The notes below the pieces were generated by a model. It was not told where the DNA came from and did not search any database. It saw nothing but the letters and a program-made list of their open reading frames with translations. From positions 73,591 through 137,590 of the forward strand of contig QCDH01000003.1 of the NCBI GenBank assembly GCA_003280985.1: a stretch of DNA of 64,000 nucleotides, given 5' to 3'. This stretch comes from Prochlorococcus sp. AG-355-A18 (GTDB lineage Bacteria > Cyanobacteriota > Cyanobacteriia > PCC-6307 > Cyanobiaceae). Below, piece by piece: positions 21,201 through 32,433 of the stretch. The first letter of the stretch is position 1; every line of letters begins with the position of its first letter. Made by a program: the position numbers and the translations under genes.

Positions 21201-22273
21201 GGCCTGAAACAATAGCTTGTGTTTTATGGGGTACTGATAACATCAAAACTTACGGAGAATCACTGGCACAAATCTTATGGTTTGTTGGAGTAAAACCAAA
21301 ACCAGATTCTGTTGGAAGAATTAATAAACTAGAATTAATTCCTTTAGAGGAATTAGGTAGGCCAAGAATAGATGTAGTAGTTAACTGTTCAGGAGTATTT
21401 AGAGATCTATTTATCAATCAAATGGCATTAATAGATCAGGCAGTCAAATTAGCAGCTGAAGCTGATGAACCATTGGAATCTAATTTTGTAAGGAAACATT
21501 CACTAGAACAAGCAGAAAAAGAAGGCACTTCTATCAGAGAAGCATCAGCAAGAGTATTCTCTAATGCAAGTGGTAGTTACAGTTCAAATGTTAATTTAGC
21601 CGTAGAAAATTCAACATGGGAGGAAGAAAATGAATTACAAGAAATGTATTTATCCCGCAAAACATATGCTTTTAATGCCGATAATCCAGGTGAGATGAAT
21701 CAAAAAAGAGAGGTATTTGAGTCAGTAATGAAAACAGCAGATGTTACATTTCAAAACCTTGATTCTTCAGAAATTTCATTAACAGATGTAAGTCATTATT
21801 TTGATTCGGATCCAACAAAATTGATCAAGACATTAAGAGATGATGGGAAAGAACCAAGTAGCTATATAGCGGATACAACCACTTCTAATGCTCAAGTTAG
21901 AACACTTGGAGAAACTATCAGATTAGACTCAAGAACAAAACTTTTAAATCCAAAGTGGTATGAAGGTATGCTCAAATCTGGTTATGAAGGAGTTAGAGAA
22001 CTTTCTAACAGACTTAATTACACTCTTGGTTGGAGTGCGACAAGTGGTCAAGTAGATAATTTTGTATATGAAGAAACTAATGAAACATTTATAAATGACG
22101 AAGAGATGAGAAAAAGATTAATGGATCTAAATCCTAATAGTTTCAGAAGAATTGTTGGAACATTGCTAGAAGTCAATGGTAGGGGGTATTGGGAAACTTC
22201 AGATGAGAATATAGAACAGTTGAAAGAACTATACCAAGAGGTAGAGGATAAAATCGAAGGAGTTAAAGAATAA
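18263..22273 (+). CDS. chlH: Magnesium chelatase subunit H
   Basis: A 1336-residue porphyrin-binding subunit that works with ChlI and ChlD to insert Mg2+ into protoporphyrin IX, the first committed step to chlorophyll. CobN/ChlH family motifs are present, such as [15 protein letters not shown] near 615 and [12 protein letters not shown] near 925. Length matches cyanobacterial ChlH. It is a single gene, divergent from dapB and convergent with folP, with only 8 bases between stops. Confidence 0.97.
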   Translation: MFTQVLSANRRVSPVEDNKHKVVIKAVYVVLEPQYQNSLTEAAKSINRMNGPIGIDLSGYLIEELRNDRNFEDFKEDIANADIFVASLIFIEDLAQKVVDAVSPFKDKLKASIVFPSMPEVMRLNKLGSFSMAQLGQSKSIIGDLIKKKKESDGVSFQDSMLKLLNTLPSILKYLPVEKAQDARTFILSFQYWLGGTTENLKNFLLMISEKYAVSEIMKDQIEEFKIQDPETFPDLGIWHPLAPCMFESLKEYQNWENNRKDINPKDDKTPTIGLVLQRSHIVTGDDAHYVAVIQELEYRGARVLPIFCGGLDFSKPVNEFYFDSINKDQPIVDGVVSLTGFALVGGPARQDHPKAIEALKRLNRPYMVALPLVFQTTQEWEDSDLGLHPVQVALQIAIPELDGAIEPIILSGRDDATGKAHTLQDRVDVIAERAIKWSTLRVKQRKDKKLAITVFSFPPDKGNVGTAAYLNVFGSIYRVLLEMKSKGYQIDELPSNSKELMEKVINNPEAMDGSPELNIAHKMSVKEYEEFTPYSQRLEENWGKPPGTLNSDGQNLLIYGKHFGNVFIGVQPTFGYEGDPMRLLYSRSASPHHGFAAYYTYVEKIWGADAVLHFGTHGSLEFMPGKQMGMSETCYPDSLIGSLPNLYYYAANNPSEATIAKRRGYASTISYLTPPAENAGLYKGLKELSELVGSYQQLRENSRGIQIVNAIVETSKQCNLDKDVELPSKDVEELSIDERDLFVGNVYKQLMEIESRLLPCGLHTIGEAPTAEEAVATLVNIASLEREQEGLRSLPGLLAESIGLTIEQIYDGNNKGELKFVELNEKIIKTARESIFAMVNSLKIVDGRVYLEKSLLSKLLDLLKVFGLNLPTPWLRVCRLNGFNEVNQKELNKLFDYLLFCLEQVCADKEMDSLIKALDGNYVLPGPGGDPIRNPGVLPSGKNIHALDPQSIPTTAAVAAAKSVVDKLIERQKEEQGTWPETIACVLWGTDNIKTYGESLAQILWFVGVKPKPDSVGRINKLELIPLEELGRPRIDVVVNCSGVFRDLFINQMALIDQAVKLAAEADEPLESNFVRKHSLEQAEKEGTSIREASARVFSNASGSYSSNVNLAVENSTWEEENELQEMYLSRKTYAFNADNPGEMNQKREVFESVMKTADVTFQNLDSSEISLTDVSHYFDSDPTKLIKTLRDDGKEPSSYIADTTTSNAQVRTLGETIRLDSRTKLLNPKWYEGMLKSGYEGVRELSNRLNYTLGWSATSGQVDNFVYEETNETFINDEEMRKRLMDLNPNSFRRIVGTLLEVNGRGYWETSDENIEQLKELYQEVEDKIEGVKE

Positions 22274-22281
22274 TAAATTTA

Positions 22282-23127
22282 TTATTTTCTGTAAATCCTA
22301 TCAGCTACTTTCAAGATTTGATAATTTAGTTCGACATTGTGAACTCTGACAATTTCAATATTAAATTGAGAACAAAGACAACTTATTGCAAGTGATCCTA
22401 TATCCCTTTCTTTTGGATTTTTCTCATTTAAAATATCTCCTATAAATCTCTTCCTAGATGCACCTATCAAAATTGGCAAATTCCATTTTTTAAATACATT
22501 TAAGTTTCTCAAGATTTCCAAATTATGAATCATATCCTTTGAAAAACCAATTCCAGGATCCACTATTATATTTCTTTCAGATATATTTTTTTCTAAAGCA
22601 TTCTTAATTAAATTATCAAGCGAGCATGTTATATCACTCAATACATTCTGGTAATTGGATAGTTGATTCATATTTTGACTGTTACCACGACTATGAGTTA
22701 TGACGAATGGACAATTGAATTTTGATACAACATCCAAAATTTTAATATCTCTTCTTCCTCCCGTGACATCATTTATCCAATTAGCACCATTTAAAAGAGC
22801 TTCGTAAGCAACTTCAGAATTAAAAGTATCAATAGAAATTAAAATATCTGGAAATTTCGATTTTATTAATTTTAGATATGGGATCAATCTTTTTATTTCT
22901 ACACTAGATCCAACTTCTATAGCCCCAGGTCTCGTACTTTGAGCACCAAGATCAATAACATCAACACCATTGTTCAAGAAATGATTTACTTGATCTAAAA
23001 CTTTTTTTGAAGAGTTTAATTCCCCACCATCACTAAATGAATCAGGAGTTAAATTAATAACTCCCATAATTGAAGTTTTTTGGCCCCATTCTTTTGGCCA
23101 TTGATTTTTCTTATTGATAATTTGCAA
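22282..23127 (-). CDS. folP: Dihydropteroate synthase
   Basis: A 281-residue folate-pathway enzyme joining 4-aminobenzoate to the pterin pyrophosphate. Signatures: [14 protein letters not shown] near residue 21, [11 protein letters not shown] near 59, and [10 protein letters not shown] near 221. The start lies 17 bases inside tpiA, so folP is translated from the same message. Confidence 0.95.
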   Translation of the reverse strand: MQIINKKNQWPKEWGQKTSIMGVINLTPDSFSDGGELNSSKKVLDQVNHFLNNGVDVIDLGAQSTRPGAIEVGSSVEIKRLIPYLKLIKSKFPDILISIDTFNSEVAYEALLNGANWINDVTGGRRDIKILDVVSKFNCPFVITHSRGNSQNMNQLSNYQNVLSDITCSLDNLIKNALEKNISERNIIVDPGIGFSKDMIHNLEILRNLNVFKKWNLPILIGASRKRFIGDILNEKNPKERDIGSLAISCLCSQFNIEIVRVHNVELNYQILKVADRIYRK

Positions 23128-23836
23128 TTCTCGCGAAACTATTCGGATCTAATGAAGCCCCGCCAACTAACACCCCATCTATATCACTCATTGACATGAT
23201 TTCATCAATATTATTAGGTTTAACAGAACCTCCATATTGAATAATTAAATCATCAAAACCTATTAATTTCCGAATCAAAGAACATATCTTATTAGCGTCT
23301 TCTGCCTCACATGTTTTACCAGTGCCAATAGCCCATATTGGTTCATAGGCAACAATTAAATTAGATGGATCTGTATTTTCTAATCCTTGTTCAACCTGTC
23401 TAGTAATAACTCTATCAGCTTCTCCTCTCTCTCTTTGTTCTAATGTTTCTCCTACACAAACTATTGGAGTAAGTCCACTAGATTGCGCAAAAACTGCTCT
23501 TTTATTAATTTGTTCATCACTTTCACTAAAATATTTCCTCGGTTCACTATGTCCAACGATTGCATATGAGACACCATGTTCAAGTAGCATTTTTGGAGAT
23601 ATTTCTGCAGTAAATGCTCCTTGATCTTCCCAATGAATATTTTGACTAGCAATATTTAAATATTCAAAATCAGAATGATCAGAAAAGGTTGAAATAGCTG
23701 TAAAAGGTGGAGCAATAACAACTTTACGATCGTCTTTGATATTTTTTATTAAAGGAATGAACTCTTCTAAATAGGATTTAGCTTCAGCACAAGTCATGTG
23801 CATTTTCCAATTACCAGCAATTACAGATTTTCTCAA
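23111..23836 (-). CDS. tpiA: Triosephosphate isomerase
   Basis: A 241-residue glycolysis/Calvin-cycle enzyme. Motifs: A-G-N-W-K-M-H at the N-terminus (substrate Lys), G-H-S-E-P-R-K (catalytic His near 95), the catalytic Glu in [11 protein letters not shown] near 165, and Y-G-G-S-V-K-P. It overlaps folP by 17 bases. Length is normal for the family. Confidence 0.97.
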   Translation of the reverse strand: MRKSVIAGNWKMHMTCAEAKSYLEEFIPLIKNIKDDRKVVIAPPFTAISTFSDHSDFEYLNIASQNIHWEDQGAFTAEISPKMLLEHGVSYAIVGHSEPRKYFSESDEQINKRAVFAQSSGLTPIVCVGETLEQRERGEADRVITRQVEQGLENTDPSNLIVAYEPIWAIGTGKTCEAEDANKICSLIRKLIGFDDLIIQYGGSVKPNNIDEIMSMSDIDGVLVGGASLDPNSFARIANYQ

Positions 23837-23888
23837 AATACTATCTCCAAGAAAAATATACTAATACAAAGTGAGTTGAATAAGCTAA

Positions 23889-24065
23889 CTATTCAAAAAT
23901 TAATTCATTTTTTAGAAATATTACTTTATCTCCCTTCTTTAACTTCCTTCCTCTCCTTGTCTCAATTACACCATTAACCTTAACAGAACCAGATTTAATA
24001 AAAATTTTTGCTTCGCCACCAGAATATACCAAATTTTTCCATTTTAAGAATTGATCCAATTTCAT
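23889..24065 (-). CDS. S4-domain RNA-binding protein (YbcJ/YaaA-like)
   Basis: A 58-residue protein consisting of a lone S4 domain: K-L-D-Q-F-L-K-W at the start, G-G-E-A-K-I-F-I-K-S-G-S-V-K-V-N-G near residue 16, and R-R-G-R-K-L-K-K-G-D-K-V. The S4 fold binds structured RNA; small free-standing members associate with ribosomes in some bacteria, so the role here is only a family guess. It lies upstream of tpiA on the same strand. Confidence 0.82.
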   Translation of the reverse strand: MKLDQFLKWKNLVYSGGEAKIFIKSGSVKVNGVIETRRGRKLKKGDKVIFLKNELIFE

Positions 24066-24123
24066 TGTTTTTTATACCCAAACATATTGATAAAGTAGGA
24101 TAAATAATTAAATATATAATATC

Positions 24124-25830
24124 TTGAGACTAATACCACCAGTCAGACCATATTCAAATAGATTTATCAAAGGTTTTATATGCATGCTTATTTACGTAGC
24201 TTGTTGGCCTTTATTAGCTTATTTAGCTGGAAACTTAATCCCAGCAATTGGGTCAGGTGATCTCTCAAAAGTATCTAGCATAATAATTAAGTCATTATTT
24301 ATATTTTTAGTTCAGAAAACTGCTCAATTTGGACAGGATGTATTCATCGCAAAACCATCTTTAGAAATTAGCGAAGTGATGAGAGGAAATTTATTTAACA
24401 GAATTCAAAAAATAAAGATGAATTCTGTTGAAAATATTTCAGCCGGGGACATCACATATAGACTTACAGAAGATGCCGACAGGGTAAGCGAAGTTATTTA
24501 TAAAACAGCTCAAGATACTATTCCATGCACTCTACAGTTGTTAGCGGTAATAATCTACATGTTTTATTTAGACTGGTCACTTACAGTATCAACATTCGTT
24601 TTAGCACCATTGATTATTCTTTCAGTTAACAGTTTTGGAAGAAGGGTTTTAATAGCATCCGAAAAAAGTCAAGAATCAACTAGTAATTTAGCAGGTTTAA
24701 TAGGTGAATCTATAAATGGAATGTCCACGATAAGAGCTTTTGCTGCAGAAAATTGGATTGAGAAAAGATTTTATAAAAGATTAAGTACAAATAAAAAGGC
24801 AAAATATAAAACATTAAAACTACTTGCATTTCAACATCCAGTTGTAGGATTTGTTGAAGCATTTGGAATATTAGCAATATTAGGTTTAGGAGCCGCAAGA
24901 ATCAATCTAGGCCTTCTAACAAGCGAAGAATTTAGTAGTTTTTTTGCAGCAATATTAATGCTTATTGATCCAATAAGCCATGTAAGTACAAACTTTAATG
25001 ACTATAAACAGGCAGAAGCCTCAATAAAAAGGTTGAAAAACATAAATCAAGAACCTGTCGAAGATGATAAAGAAAATTTACAAAGAATATCCGATTTTGG
25101 AGGCAAAATAAGTTTCAAAAAAGTAAATTTCGCTTACAAAAAAGATAATCAAGTACTTAAAAATATCAATTTAGAAATTAAAAGAGGGGAAGTAACAGCA
25201 TTTGTTGGAGCTTCTGGAGCTGGTAAAAGTACAATGTTGGCTTTGATATTAAAGTTTATAACTCCAAATAATGGAGAAATTTTTATAGATGATAAAAATC
25301 TCAAAATATTAAATACAAAAGATATTAGAAAAAACATTGCCTTAGTACAACAACAGCCTTTTTTGTTTTCAGGAAAAATTATTGATGTAATAAGAATGGG
25401 CAGAAATTTCACCAAAGAAGAAGTTATAGAATCAGCAAGAAAAGCAAACGCGCACAACTTTATTCAAAAGCTTCCTGAGAAATATGAAACTGAGATAGCT
25501 GAAAGAGGATCAAATTTCTCAGGTGGTCAGATCCAGAGGATAGCAATTGCAAGAGCAATACTCGGGAACCCCTCAATTCTTCTTTTAGACGAAGCAACAA
25601 GTGCGTTAGATGCAGAATCAGAATTTGAAGTCCAAGAAGGTCTTAATCGTGCGATGAAAGATAGAACAGTTATTGTAATTGCTCATAGGTTATCCACTAC
25701 TCAAGAGGCAAATAAAATAGTTGTTTTCGATAAAGGGGAAATTATTGAAGTGGGGAAACACATTGATTTAATAAATAAATCTGGAATTTATAAAGAATTA
25801 TGTGAAAAACAATTAATTAAGAAATTATAG
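24124..25830 (+). CDS. ABC transporter, fused membrane and ATPase domains (exporter type)
   Basis: A 568-residue half-transporter. The N-terminal six-helix exporter domain (about residues 15-300) is followed by the ATPase: Walker A G-A-S-G-A-G-K-S-T near 365, signature F-S-G-G-Q-I-Q-R, Walker B I-L-L-L-D-E-A-T-S-A-L-D and switch A-H-R-L. The protein would work as a homodimer in the membrane. Substrate (lipid, peptide or drug) cannot be told. Start taken as TTG at 24124; an internal ATG at 24184 would shorten it by 20 residues. Confidence 0.92.
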   Translation: MRLIPPVRPYSNRFIKGFICMLIYVACWPLLAYLAGNLIPAIGSGDLSKVSSIIIKSLFIFLVQKTAQFGQDVFIAKPSLEISEVMRGNLFNRIQKIKMNSVENISAGDITYRLTEDADRVSEVIYKTAQDTIPCTLQLLAVIIYMFYLDWSLTVSTFVLAPLIILSVNSFGRRVLIASEKSQESTSNLAGLIGESINGMSTIRAFAAENWIEKRFYKRLSTNKKAKYKTLKLLAFQHPVVGFVEAFGILAILGLGAARINLGLLTSEEFSSFFAAILMLIDPISHVSTNFNDYKQAEASIKRLKNINQEPVEDDKENLQRISDFGGKISFKKVNFAYKKDNQVLKNINLEIKRGEVTAFVGASGAGKSTMLALILKFITPNNGEIFIDDKNLKILNTKDIRKNIALVQQQPFLFSGKIIDVIRMGRNFTKEEVIESARKANAHNFIQKLPEKYETEIAERGSNFSGGQIQRIAIARAILGNPSILLLDEATSALDAESEFEVQEGLNRAMKDRTVIVIAHRLSTTQEANKIVVFDKGEIIEVGKHIDLINKSGIYKELCEKQLIKKL

Positions 25831-25859
25831 CTCTAATTTATTTACTAAAAATTAACTCC

Positions 25860-26078
25860 ATGGACAAAAACACAAATGATTCTGCAAATCCAGTTTTAAC
25901 CTTTGAAGGCAAAAAATATTTAATAAATGAACTTTCTAATGAAATAAAAGAATCTATAAAAGTACTACAAATAGCGGAGACACAACTTAAGATGCATCAA
26001 GATACTCTCAAATTACTTTCAATTAGTCGAAACTCTTTAGTTAATCAATTAAGAGAAAAACTAAAAAACTTAGAATAA
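25860..26078 (+). CDS. DUF6447-like small protein
   Basis: A 72-residue mostly helical protein: N-P-V-L-T-F-E-G-K-K-Y, then K-V-L-Q-I-A-E-T-Q-L-K-M-H-Q-D-T-L-K-L-L, then basic helical end. This pattern matches my memory of DUF6447, found in marine picocyanobacteria. It follows the ABC exporter by about 30 bases on the same strand and is convergent with carB. Function unknown. Confidence 0.65.
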   Translation: MDKNTNDSANPVLTFEGKKYLINELSNEIKESIKVLQIAETQLKMHQDTLKLLSISRNSLVNQLREKLKNLE

Positions 26079-26082
26079 AATT

Positions 26083-29000
26083 TTAATAATTATGGATTTC
26101 TTGTAAAGAGTAAGTATTAATTTTATTGCATTGCAAAGCTTTGATCGCCTTAATTGCTGCCTTTGCTCCAGGAATAGTCGTAAAAGTTGGAATATTATAT
26201 TCTAAAGCAGCACGTCTTAAATAAGCATCATCATGAAGAGCCTGTGAGCCAATTGGAGTATTAATTATTAATTGAACAAGTCCCGAACGAATTAGGTCCT
26301 CAATATTTGGTCTTCCTTCATGAACTTTCAAGACTTCTTCAACTTGAATTCCTAAATTCACCAAATACGCAGCTGTGCCTTTTGTTGCGATTAATTTAAA
26401 TCCTAAAACCAAAAGTTCTCTAGCAACTTCCTCAAGATTTTTTTTATCTAAATCATTTGTAGACAAAAAAGCTACTCCTTCTGAAGGCACACCATTACCT
26501 GCAGCCAATTCCGACTTGGCATATGCAATTCCAAAATCTTTAGCCAAACCCATTACTTCTCCAGTAGATCTCATTTCAGGGCCAAGTAATGTATCAGATC
26601 CAGGAAATCTTTTGAAAGGTAAAACGGCCTCTTTTACTGCCTGATACTTTGGAGAAAATTCTTCTGTGAAGTTAAGATCTTCTAATGTAGAACCTTGCAT
26701 TAACTGGGTAGCTAATTTTGCAACTGGTTTACCTATGGCTTTTGAAACAAATGGAACTGTCCTAGATGCTCTTGGATTTGCTTCAAGGATAAATAATTTA
26801 TTTTCTTTATTATTTGTATTTATTACTGCAAATTGCAAATTAATTAAACCAACAACATTTAATCTTTGCGCAATTAATTTAGTCCAGTTCCTTACATTTT
26901 CTATTGTGGATGTTGAAAGAGAAATGGATGGTAAGCAACAAGCTGAATCTCCTGAATGAATTCCTGCAGGTTCCACATGTTCCATTAGGCCAGCAATTAC
27001 AACCGCCCCCTCTGAATCGCATAAAGCATCAACATCTATCTCAATTGCATTATTCAAATATTGATCAAGAAGGATAGGATGGTTAGGCGATACCTTTACT
27101 GCTTCAGAGATGTATCTGAATAATTCATCCTCATCTTTAACAATTTCCATTGCCCTTCCACCTAAAACATAAGAAGGTCTTACAACCAAGGGGAATCCTA
27201 TATTTTTTGCTACTATTTCTGCTTCATTTTGATTACGTGCAATACCGTTTAAAGGTTGTCTAATATTTAATTCTTCAAGAATTTTTGTAAATTCCTCTCT
27301 ATCTTCTGCTAAATCGATAGATATTGGAGAAGTCCCAAGAATTTTTGATCCAGTTTTGATCCCATCATTAGATCTAAGCCATTCAAATAAAGGTAATGAT
27401 AATTTCAGTGGGGTTTGACCTCCAAATTGAACAATCAAACCATAAGGATTTTCAGCTTCTATTATGTTGAGCACATCCTCCAAAGTTACTGGCTCAAAAT
27501 ATAAAATATCGCTAGTATCATAATCTGTTGATACAGTTTCTGGGTTACTATTAACCATTATTGTTTTGTAACCATTTTTAGAAGCTTGATATGATGCATG
27601 ACAACAACAGTAATCAAATTCTATTCCCTGACCAATTCTGTTTGGACCTCCTCCTAAAATCATAATTTTTTTTGATTTACTATTTTCTGAAATCTCGCTA
27701 TCAAAAATTTGAGAATTTAAATTAATAAAGTGTTCTTCGTAAGTTGAATAATGATAAGGAGTTGAGGATGAGAATTCTGCTGAACAAGTATCAACAGTTT
27801 TGTAAATAGGAATTATATTAAGTTTTTTTCTATATCTTCTTACTTCAAAAAACTCAGAATTAGTTAATTTTGCTATCTGTTGATCTGAAAAGCCTAATTG
27901 TTTAGCATGTAACATCAAATCCCTATCTAGAGTATAAAGTTGTTTATCTTTCAAAAAATCATTTTCAAAATTAAAGATATTACGTAATTTTTCGATAAAC
28001 CATAAATCTATATTTGTAACTTCTTGAATATAATTATTAGTTTTACCAAGCTGCATAGCTTTTTTAATAAGGAGAATTCTTTCAGATGTAGGGTTTCTTA
28101 AACTATTTTTAATTTGACTCTCATCTTTAAATTCATCTTGGGAATCACATTCCCATCCAAAAACACCTACTTCTAATGACCTTAATGCTTTCTGAAATGA
28201 TTCTTCAAAAGAACGACCTATTGCCATTGACTCACCAACAGATTTCATAGCAGTGCTCAAGGTATTTGATGAGCCTTTAAACTTTTCAAAAGCAAATCTT
28301 GGGATCTTAGTAACTACATAATCAATCGATGGCTCAAAACATGCAGGTGTTTTTTTTGTAATGTCATTAATAATCTCATCAAGTGTATAGCCAACAGATA
28401 ATAAAGCTGCAATCTTAGCTATGGGGAATCCAGTTGCTTTACTTGCCAAAGCAGAGGATCTACTTACACGAGGATTCATTTCTATAACAATTACTTCTCC
28501 ATTAGATGGATTTATTGCAAATTGAATATTACTCCCTCCTGTTTCAACTCCCACCTCTCTAATAATCTTCAATGACAAATCGCGCAACCTCTGATACTCC
28601 TTATCTGTTAAAGTCTGTGCAGGAGCTACAGTAATCGAATCACCAGTATGGACACCCATTGGATCTAAATTTTCAATACTACAAACTATTACCACGTTGT
28701 CAGCAGTATCTCTCATTACCTCTAGTTCAAACTCCTTCCATCCAATGAGCGATTTTTCAATTAATATTTGATTACTTGGACTTTCCTCTAAACCTGTTTT
28801 ACACAACTCGACAAATTCTTCAAGGTTAAAAGCAATTCCACCCCCTACTCCACCTAAAGTAAATGCAGGCCTTATTATAAGAGGATAGGAACTAATATTT
28901 TTTGATACCTCCATAGCTTCATCTAGGTTAGATGCAATACCAGATGGACAAACATTTACATTTATTTTCTCCATCGATTCTTTAAATAATTTCCTATCTT

Positions 29001-29379
29001 CAGCTTTATTAATAGCTCTTAAATCAGCTCCAATTAATTCAATATTATTTTGTTTTAAAAAATCTGACTCTGATAATTTAACCGCAAGATTCAAAGCGGT
29101 TTGACCTCCCATAGTGGGAAGAATTGCATCAGGTTTTTCTCTTAGAATTATCTGAGAAACTATTTCAGGAGTTAATGGTTCAATATATGTTTTGCTTGCA
29201 ATATCAGGATCAGTCATAATTGATGCTGGATTTGAATTTATCAAGACAATTTCATAACCAGCATTTCTTAATGCTTTGCAAGCTTGAGTACCAGAGTAAT
29301 CAAATTCGCATGCCTGACCTATAACAATCGGCCCCGAACCTAGAATAAGAATTTTTTTAAGATCACCTCTTTGAGGCAT
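26083..29379 (-). CDS. carB: Carbamoyl-phosphate synthase large subunit
   Basis: A 1098-residue enzyme making carbamoyl phosphate for arginine and pyrimidine synthesis. Two homologous ATP-grasp halves are visible: [19 protein letters not shown] near residue 11 and [16 protein letters not shown] near 577. The C-terminal MGS-like regulatory domain has [11 protein letters not shown] near 985. Length is normal. The small subunit (carA) is not in this window. Confidence 0.97.
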   Translation of the reverse strand: MPQRGDLKKILILGSGPIVIGQACEFDYSGTQACKALRNAGYEIVLINSNPASIMTDPDIASKTYIEPLTPEIVSQIILREKPDAILPTMGGQTALNLAVKLSESDFLKQNNIELIGADLRAINKAEDRKLFKESMEKINVNVCPSGIASNLDEAMEVSKNISSYPLIIRPAFTLGGVGGGIAFNLEEFVELCKTGLEESPSNQILIEKSLIGWKEFELEVMRDTADNVVIVCSIENLDPMGVHTGDSITVAPAQTLTDKEYQRLRDLSLKIIREVGVETGGSNIQFAINPSNGEVIVIEMNPRVSRSSALASKATGFPIAKIAALLSVGYTLDEIINDITKKTPACFEPSIDYVVTKIPRFAFEKFKGSSNTLSTAMKSVGESMAIGRSFEESFQKALRSLEVGVFGWECDSQDEFKDESQIKNSLRNPTSERILLIKKAMQLGKTNNYIQEVTNIDLWFIEKLRNIFNFENDFLKDKQLYTLDRDLMLHAKQLGFSDQQIAKLTNSEFFEVRRYRKKLNIIPIYKTVDTCSAEFSSSTPYHYSTYEEHFINLNSQIFDSEISENSKSKKIMILGGGPNRIGQGIEFDYCCCHASYQASKNGYKTIMVNSNPETVSTDYDTSDILYFEPVTLEDVLNIIEAENPYGLIVQFGGQTPLKLSLPLFEWLRSNDGIKTGSKILGTSPISIDLAEDREEFTKILEELNIRQPLNGIARNQNEAEIVAKNIGFPLVVRPSYVLGGRAMEIVKDEDELFRYISEAVKVSPNHPILLDQYLNNAIEIDVDALCDSEGAVVIAGLMEHVEPAGIHSGDSACCLPSISLSTSTIENVRNWTKLIAQRLNVVGLINLQFAVINTNNKENKLFILEANPRASRTVPFVSKAIGKPVAKLATQLMQGSTLEDLNFTEEFSPKYQAVKEAVLPFKRFPGSDTLLGPEMRSTGEVMGLAKDFGIAYAKSELAAGNGVPSEGVAFLSTNDLDKKNLEEVARELLVLGFKLIATKGTAAYLVNLGIQVEEVLKVHEGRPNIEDLIRSGLVQLIINTPIGSQALHDDAYLRRAALEYNIPTFTTIPGAKAAIKAIKALQCNKINTYSLQEIHNY

Positions 29380-29486
29380 AATTTAAACTTTCATTTATCT
29401 CATGCTACTTATAAATCAGAAGATGTTAATCAAGTTACTTGAAAAGCAACATTTGTTTCTATAGTATTGAAAGAAATTAATTTTTT

Positions 29487-30125
29487 ATGAGCGAACTTCA
29501 GCGACTTAAAAGTTTGTTGCCTCCAGAGAATGAAAGTTGGGTATTTGTTGAAGCTGCTGCGGCTATAGATCCTCCTTTAATAACACTTGAGGAAATCGGT
29601 CGTGATGAAGTAGAAATTCAAATAGATTTAGATGAATGGGATAACTTTGCAATTGACCATAGAAACTTATTATTTTGGCACGAGGTTGGGAAAATCCAAA
29701 ATGACACAATACCCAGAGATGGATGGGAAATGGCAGCTCTTGCAATAGGACTTGGTGGGGCAATAGGAGAGTTGTGGGTACAAGATGGGTTACTTTTATT
29801 ACTTGCTCTTGGTTTATCAAGTTTTGCAGGATATAGATTATATTTAAAAAATAATTCTGAAAAAAAACTTCAAGATGCTATTTATGCAGATGAAAGAGCT
29901 ATAGATCTTGCTTGTAGATTTGGATACAGCATCCCAAATGCTTATAAAAGTCTTGGAGGAGCATTAAAGGAATTAATAGAGAAGACACGAAAAAAGAAAA
30001 AAAGAAGTTTCTTTGAAGATAGATTAGATGCCTTAAGAAAAAGTGCAGAAAAAGCAAGATCAGAATTATCTCAGCAAGAAGGCTCAGAAAAATCAGTTTC
30101 AAGTGAAAATGTTTATGGACAATAA
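29487..30125 (+). CDS. DUF3318-like cyanobacterial membrane protein
   Basis: A 212-residue protein. A conserved N-terminal part (S-E-L-Q-R-L-K-S-L-L-P-P-E-N, L-L-F-W-H-E-V-G-K-I-Q) is followed by two hydrophobic stretches (about 87-117) and a charged helical C-terminus rich in Lys, Arg and Glu. This layout fits the cyanobacterial DUF3318 family. The end overlaps the start of rsfS, so the two are coupled. Confidence 0.75.
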   Translation: MSELQRLKSLLPPENESWVFVEAAAAIDPPLITLEEIGRDEVEIQIDLDEWDNFAIDHRNLLFWHEVGKIQNDTIPRDGWEMAALAIGLGGAIGELWVQDGLLLLLALGLSSFAGYRLYLKNNSEKKLQDAIYADERAIDLACRFGYSIPNAYKSLGGALKELIEKTRKKKKRSFFEDRLDALRKSAEKARSELSQQEGSEKSVSSENVYGQ

Positions 30126-30459
30126 AAGTTTGGTTTTAATAGCAGCCAAAGCATGTGATGAAAAAAAAGCAAGAGATATAAAACTTATAAAAATTGACAA
30201 AGTATCATTTATAAGTGAATGGATTTTAATTGCAGAAGGATTATCTGATGTACAAGTAAGATCTATAACTAACTCTGTAGAAGGAGAGCTTAGAGAAAAG
30301 GCTAAAGTTGAACCTATACGAAAAGAAGGGATTAACGAAGCAAAATGGGCCTTACTTGATTATGGTGATTTGATAGTTAATATTTTTCAACCCGAAATAA
30401 GAAAATATTATGACCTTGAATCATTCTGGAGTAATGGAGATAATCTTATATTTCCATAA
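30115..30459 (+). CDS. rsfS: Ribosome silencing factor RsfS
   Basis: A 114-residue member of the RsfS/Iojap family, which binds ribosomal protein uL14 and blocks subunit joining when nutrients are scarce. Motifs: A-A-K-A-C-D-E-K-K-A near the N-terminus, E-W-I-L-I-A-E-G-L-S-D-V-Q-V-R-S-I near 38, E-A-K-W-A-L-L-D-Y-G-D-L-I-V-N-I-F near 80, and F-Y/W-type end L-E-S-F-W-S. Two ATGs (30109 and 30115) are possible starts; both overlap the end of the DUF3318-like gene. Confidence 0.9.
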   Translation: MDNKSLVLIAAKACDEKKARDIKLIKIDKVSFISEWILIAEGLSDVQVRSITNSVEGELREKAKVEPIRKEGINEAKWALLDYGDLIVNIFQPEIRKYYDLESFWSNGDNLIFP

Positions 30460-30468
30460 TTTTATTTT

Positions 30469-30963
30469 ATGAATCAATCTAAATGTCCTGTTCCTAGAGA
30501 GCAGCAACCTACAAATGAATTCATAGAATTATCAAAATCAAAAATTTTTTCTTGGCCAAAAACAAAAAAGTCACTAATTTTTATATTGATAAAATTCTGG
30601 TTAGGAGCTTTTGTTCTATTTCTTGTTATTTCTTCAGGTAGTGTATATTTCAAAACGTCGCTTTTAAAATATATTCTATTAAGTTTTTTTAGCAGCTTAT
30701 CAATACCTCTTTTAGTTTCAATAAGGTTATATCTGGGTTGGAAACATATATTTAATAGATTAATATCTGAAAAAGTCGAATACGAGGAGTCCGGTTGGTA
30801 TGACGGTCAAGTATGGGAAAAGCCATTAGTTTTGAAAGAAAAAGAATCACTTATTGCCTCAATCGAGGTAAAACCTATTTTAAAAAATTTAATTCAAATT
30901 TTTTCTATAATTTTAGTCTTAGCTTTGTCTGGTATTTTGATTTTTCAATATAACAATTTCTAA
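30469..30963 (+). CDS. CGLD27 / Ycf36 (DUF1230) membrane protein
   Basis: A 164-residue protein with the family signatures C-P-V-P-R-E-Q-Q-P-T-N-E near the start and E-S-G-W-Y-D-G-Q-V-W-E-K-P near 103. Hydrophobic helices lie at about residues 34-56, 62-84 and 140-158. Homologues are present in cyanobacteria, plastid genomes (ycf36) and green algae; the algal name CGLD27 comes from a conserved green-lineage list, and the exact job is unsettled. It abuts the asparaginase gene. Confidence 0.85.
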   Translation: MNQSKCPVPREQQPTNEFIELSKSKIFSWPKTKKSLIFILIKFWLGAFVLFLVISSGSVYFKTSLLKYILLSFFSSLSIPLLVSIRLYLGWKHIFNRLISEKVEYEESGWYDGQVWEKPLVLKEKESLIASIEVKPILKNLIQIFSIILVLALSGILIFQYNNF

Positions 30964-31929
30964 ATGAGTTCTAATTTCAAAAACCTCTACACCTCTAACA
31001 ATCCTCCCTTACAAGCAACCTTAATGAGAGGATCAAATATTGAGTCGATCCACAAGATTCATGCTGTTATTACAGATAAAAAAGGGAGGGTTTTAATGTG
31101 CGCAGGAAATCCAGAATATAAAAGTTTCATAAGGTCAGCACTAAAACCTTTTCAAGCAATACCTTTTGTTAGTAGTGGAGCTGCATCAAAAATCAATAAT
31201 GAATCAAAATCAATTGCATTAGCATGCGGTTCACATAGTGGATCAAAACTTCATTCAAGGGAAGCATTCAAAATTTTATGGGAATTTGACATTGACATAA
31301 ATAAACTTAAATGTCCAAAATCAAAGACGAGTCCATTAGAACATAATTGTTCTGGTAAACATGCTGCTTTTTTGGCTACATGCAAAAAAATGAATTGGCC
31401 ATTAGATAGTTACTTAAAGGGGGATCATCCTCTTCAAATAGAAATATTCAGAATTGTCTCTGAATTACTTGAAATCCCATCATCTGAAATAAACGCAGAA
31501 CGTGATGATTGTGGTGCACCGACTCTTTATTTGAAACTATTAGAAATGTCGAGGTTATATTCACTTCTGAGCAGTTCCGAAAATGCTGAATTAGAACAAA
31601 TCAGTAGAGCTATGACAATAAACCCAATAATGATAAGTGATAACAATAAATTTGATACAGAAATAATTAAAGCTTCTCATGGGAACGTTATTGGTAAAGG
31701 TGGAGCCGAGGGAATACAGTGTCTATGTAAAGTAAATGAAGGGATAGGTATAGCTTTAAAAGTAGAGGACGGTTCAAAAAGAGCAAAGCATGCTGTTAGT
31801 CTTCACTTGCTAAAACAGTTAGAGTGGATTTCTGACTTAAGAATTCAAGACATCGAAGAAAAGGTGCTTAATTTTCCTGAAGGAGTGCGACTTGAAGTTA
31901 AAGGTAAAGTAAAATTCCAAGAATCCTAA
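30964..31929 (+). CDS. Asparaginase family (L-asparaginase II-like)
   Basis: A 321-residue protein with P-L-Q-A-T-L-M-R-G-S near the start, C-G-S-H-S-G near 89, L-E-H-N-C-S-G-K-H-A-A-F near 124 and D-D-C-G-A-P-T near 182. This matches the bacterial L-asparaginase II family, which hydrolyses asparagine to aspartate and ammonia. It starts at the base after the CGLD27 stop. It is the last core gene before the tRNA that anchors the island. Confidence 0.85.
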   Translation: MSSNFKNLYTSNNPPLQATLMRGSNIESIHKIHAVITDKKGRVLMCAGNPEYKSFIRSALKPFQAIPFVSSGAASKINNESKSIALACGSHSGSKLHSREAFKILWEFDIDINKLKCPKSKTSPLEHNCSGKHAAFLATCKKMNWPLDSYLKGDHPLQIEIFRIVSELLEIPSSEINAERDDCGAPTLYLKLLEMSRLYSLLSSSENAELEQISRAMTINPIMISDNNKFDTEIIKASHGNVIGKGGAEGIQCLCKVNEGIGIALKVEDGSKRAKHAVSLHLLKQLEWISDLRIQDIEEKVLNFPEGVRLEVKGKVKFQES

Positions 31930-31973
31930 AAAACAGGAAAAATAACCCTTTCAGATGTATGCTATGTATATGA

Positions 31974-32053
<80 letters not shown>

Positions 32054-32055
32054 GG

Positions 32056-32079
32056 AAGCAGCTTCACAGCTGCTTTTTT
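32056..32079 (+). terminator. Terminator after the initiator tRNA
   Basis: An 8-bp perfect stem (AAGCAGCT / AGCTGCTT) with a 4-base loop, followed by a T run. A closely related hairpin follows the distal tRNA fragment at 42569, so the duplication reaches past the tRNA into the terminator. Confidence 0.85.
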
Positions 32080-32140
32080 AGTGACCGCAGTACGACTCAA
32101 GCCATAGGACGGGGACTTGAGCAAGACCAGGAGCTGCATT

Positions 32141-32242
32141 ATGGTAAAAATGTATTTTAACGGCAAATCTTTCGTATATTGCAAGAGCCAAGAAGAGAAA
32201 ACAATAAAGCTTACTTATAGAGGATCTAGTTACTTGAGATAA
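32141..32242 (+). CDS. DUF4278-like micro-protein
   Basis: A 33-residue protein ending in K-L-T-Y-R-G-S-S-Y-L-R. The K-L-T-Y-R-G-x-x-Y core is the signature of the cyanobacterial DUF4278 family, whose members usually carry this motif near the N-terminus; here it sits at the C-terminus and the protein is very short. It is the first gene inside the island. Confidence 0.55.
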   Translation: MVKMYFNGKSFVYCKSQEEKTIKLTYRGSSYLR

Positions 32243-32298
32243 ATAAATCTCATATCTATTAGATATTTAATAAACCATTTTTTTAGAGGTACTATGCT

Positions 32299-32433
32299 AT
32301 GAAATTTACTAATTCTCCTTTTACCATACTCGACAAGAATATGAACGCATTAGATTATCAAAAAAGAAATCTTATAAATGAGGACTATTGGGGAAGGGAA
32401 AATGATAATCAAACAAAAGAAGATTTTAAATAG
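32299..32433 (+). CDS. Micro-protein, unknown (island)
   Basis: A 44-residue hydrophilic protein with a compact N-terminus (M-K-F-T-N-S-P-F-T-I-L-D) and E-D-Y-W-G-R-E-N-D in the middle. An AGAGG sequence upstream is a plausible ribosome site, though it lies about 10 bases from the ATG. No family recognised. Confidence 0.5.
   Translation: MKFTNSPFTILDKNMNALDYQKRNLINEDYWGRENDNQTKEDFK

Noticed and set aside
26375-26959. Two plus-strand frames opposite carB
   Set aside because: They are opposite conserved carB sequence and show no known domain.
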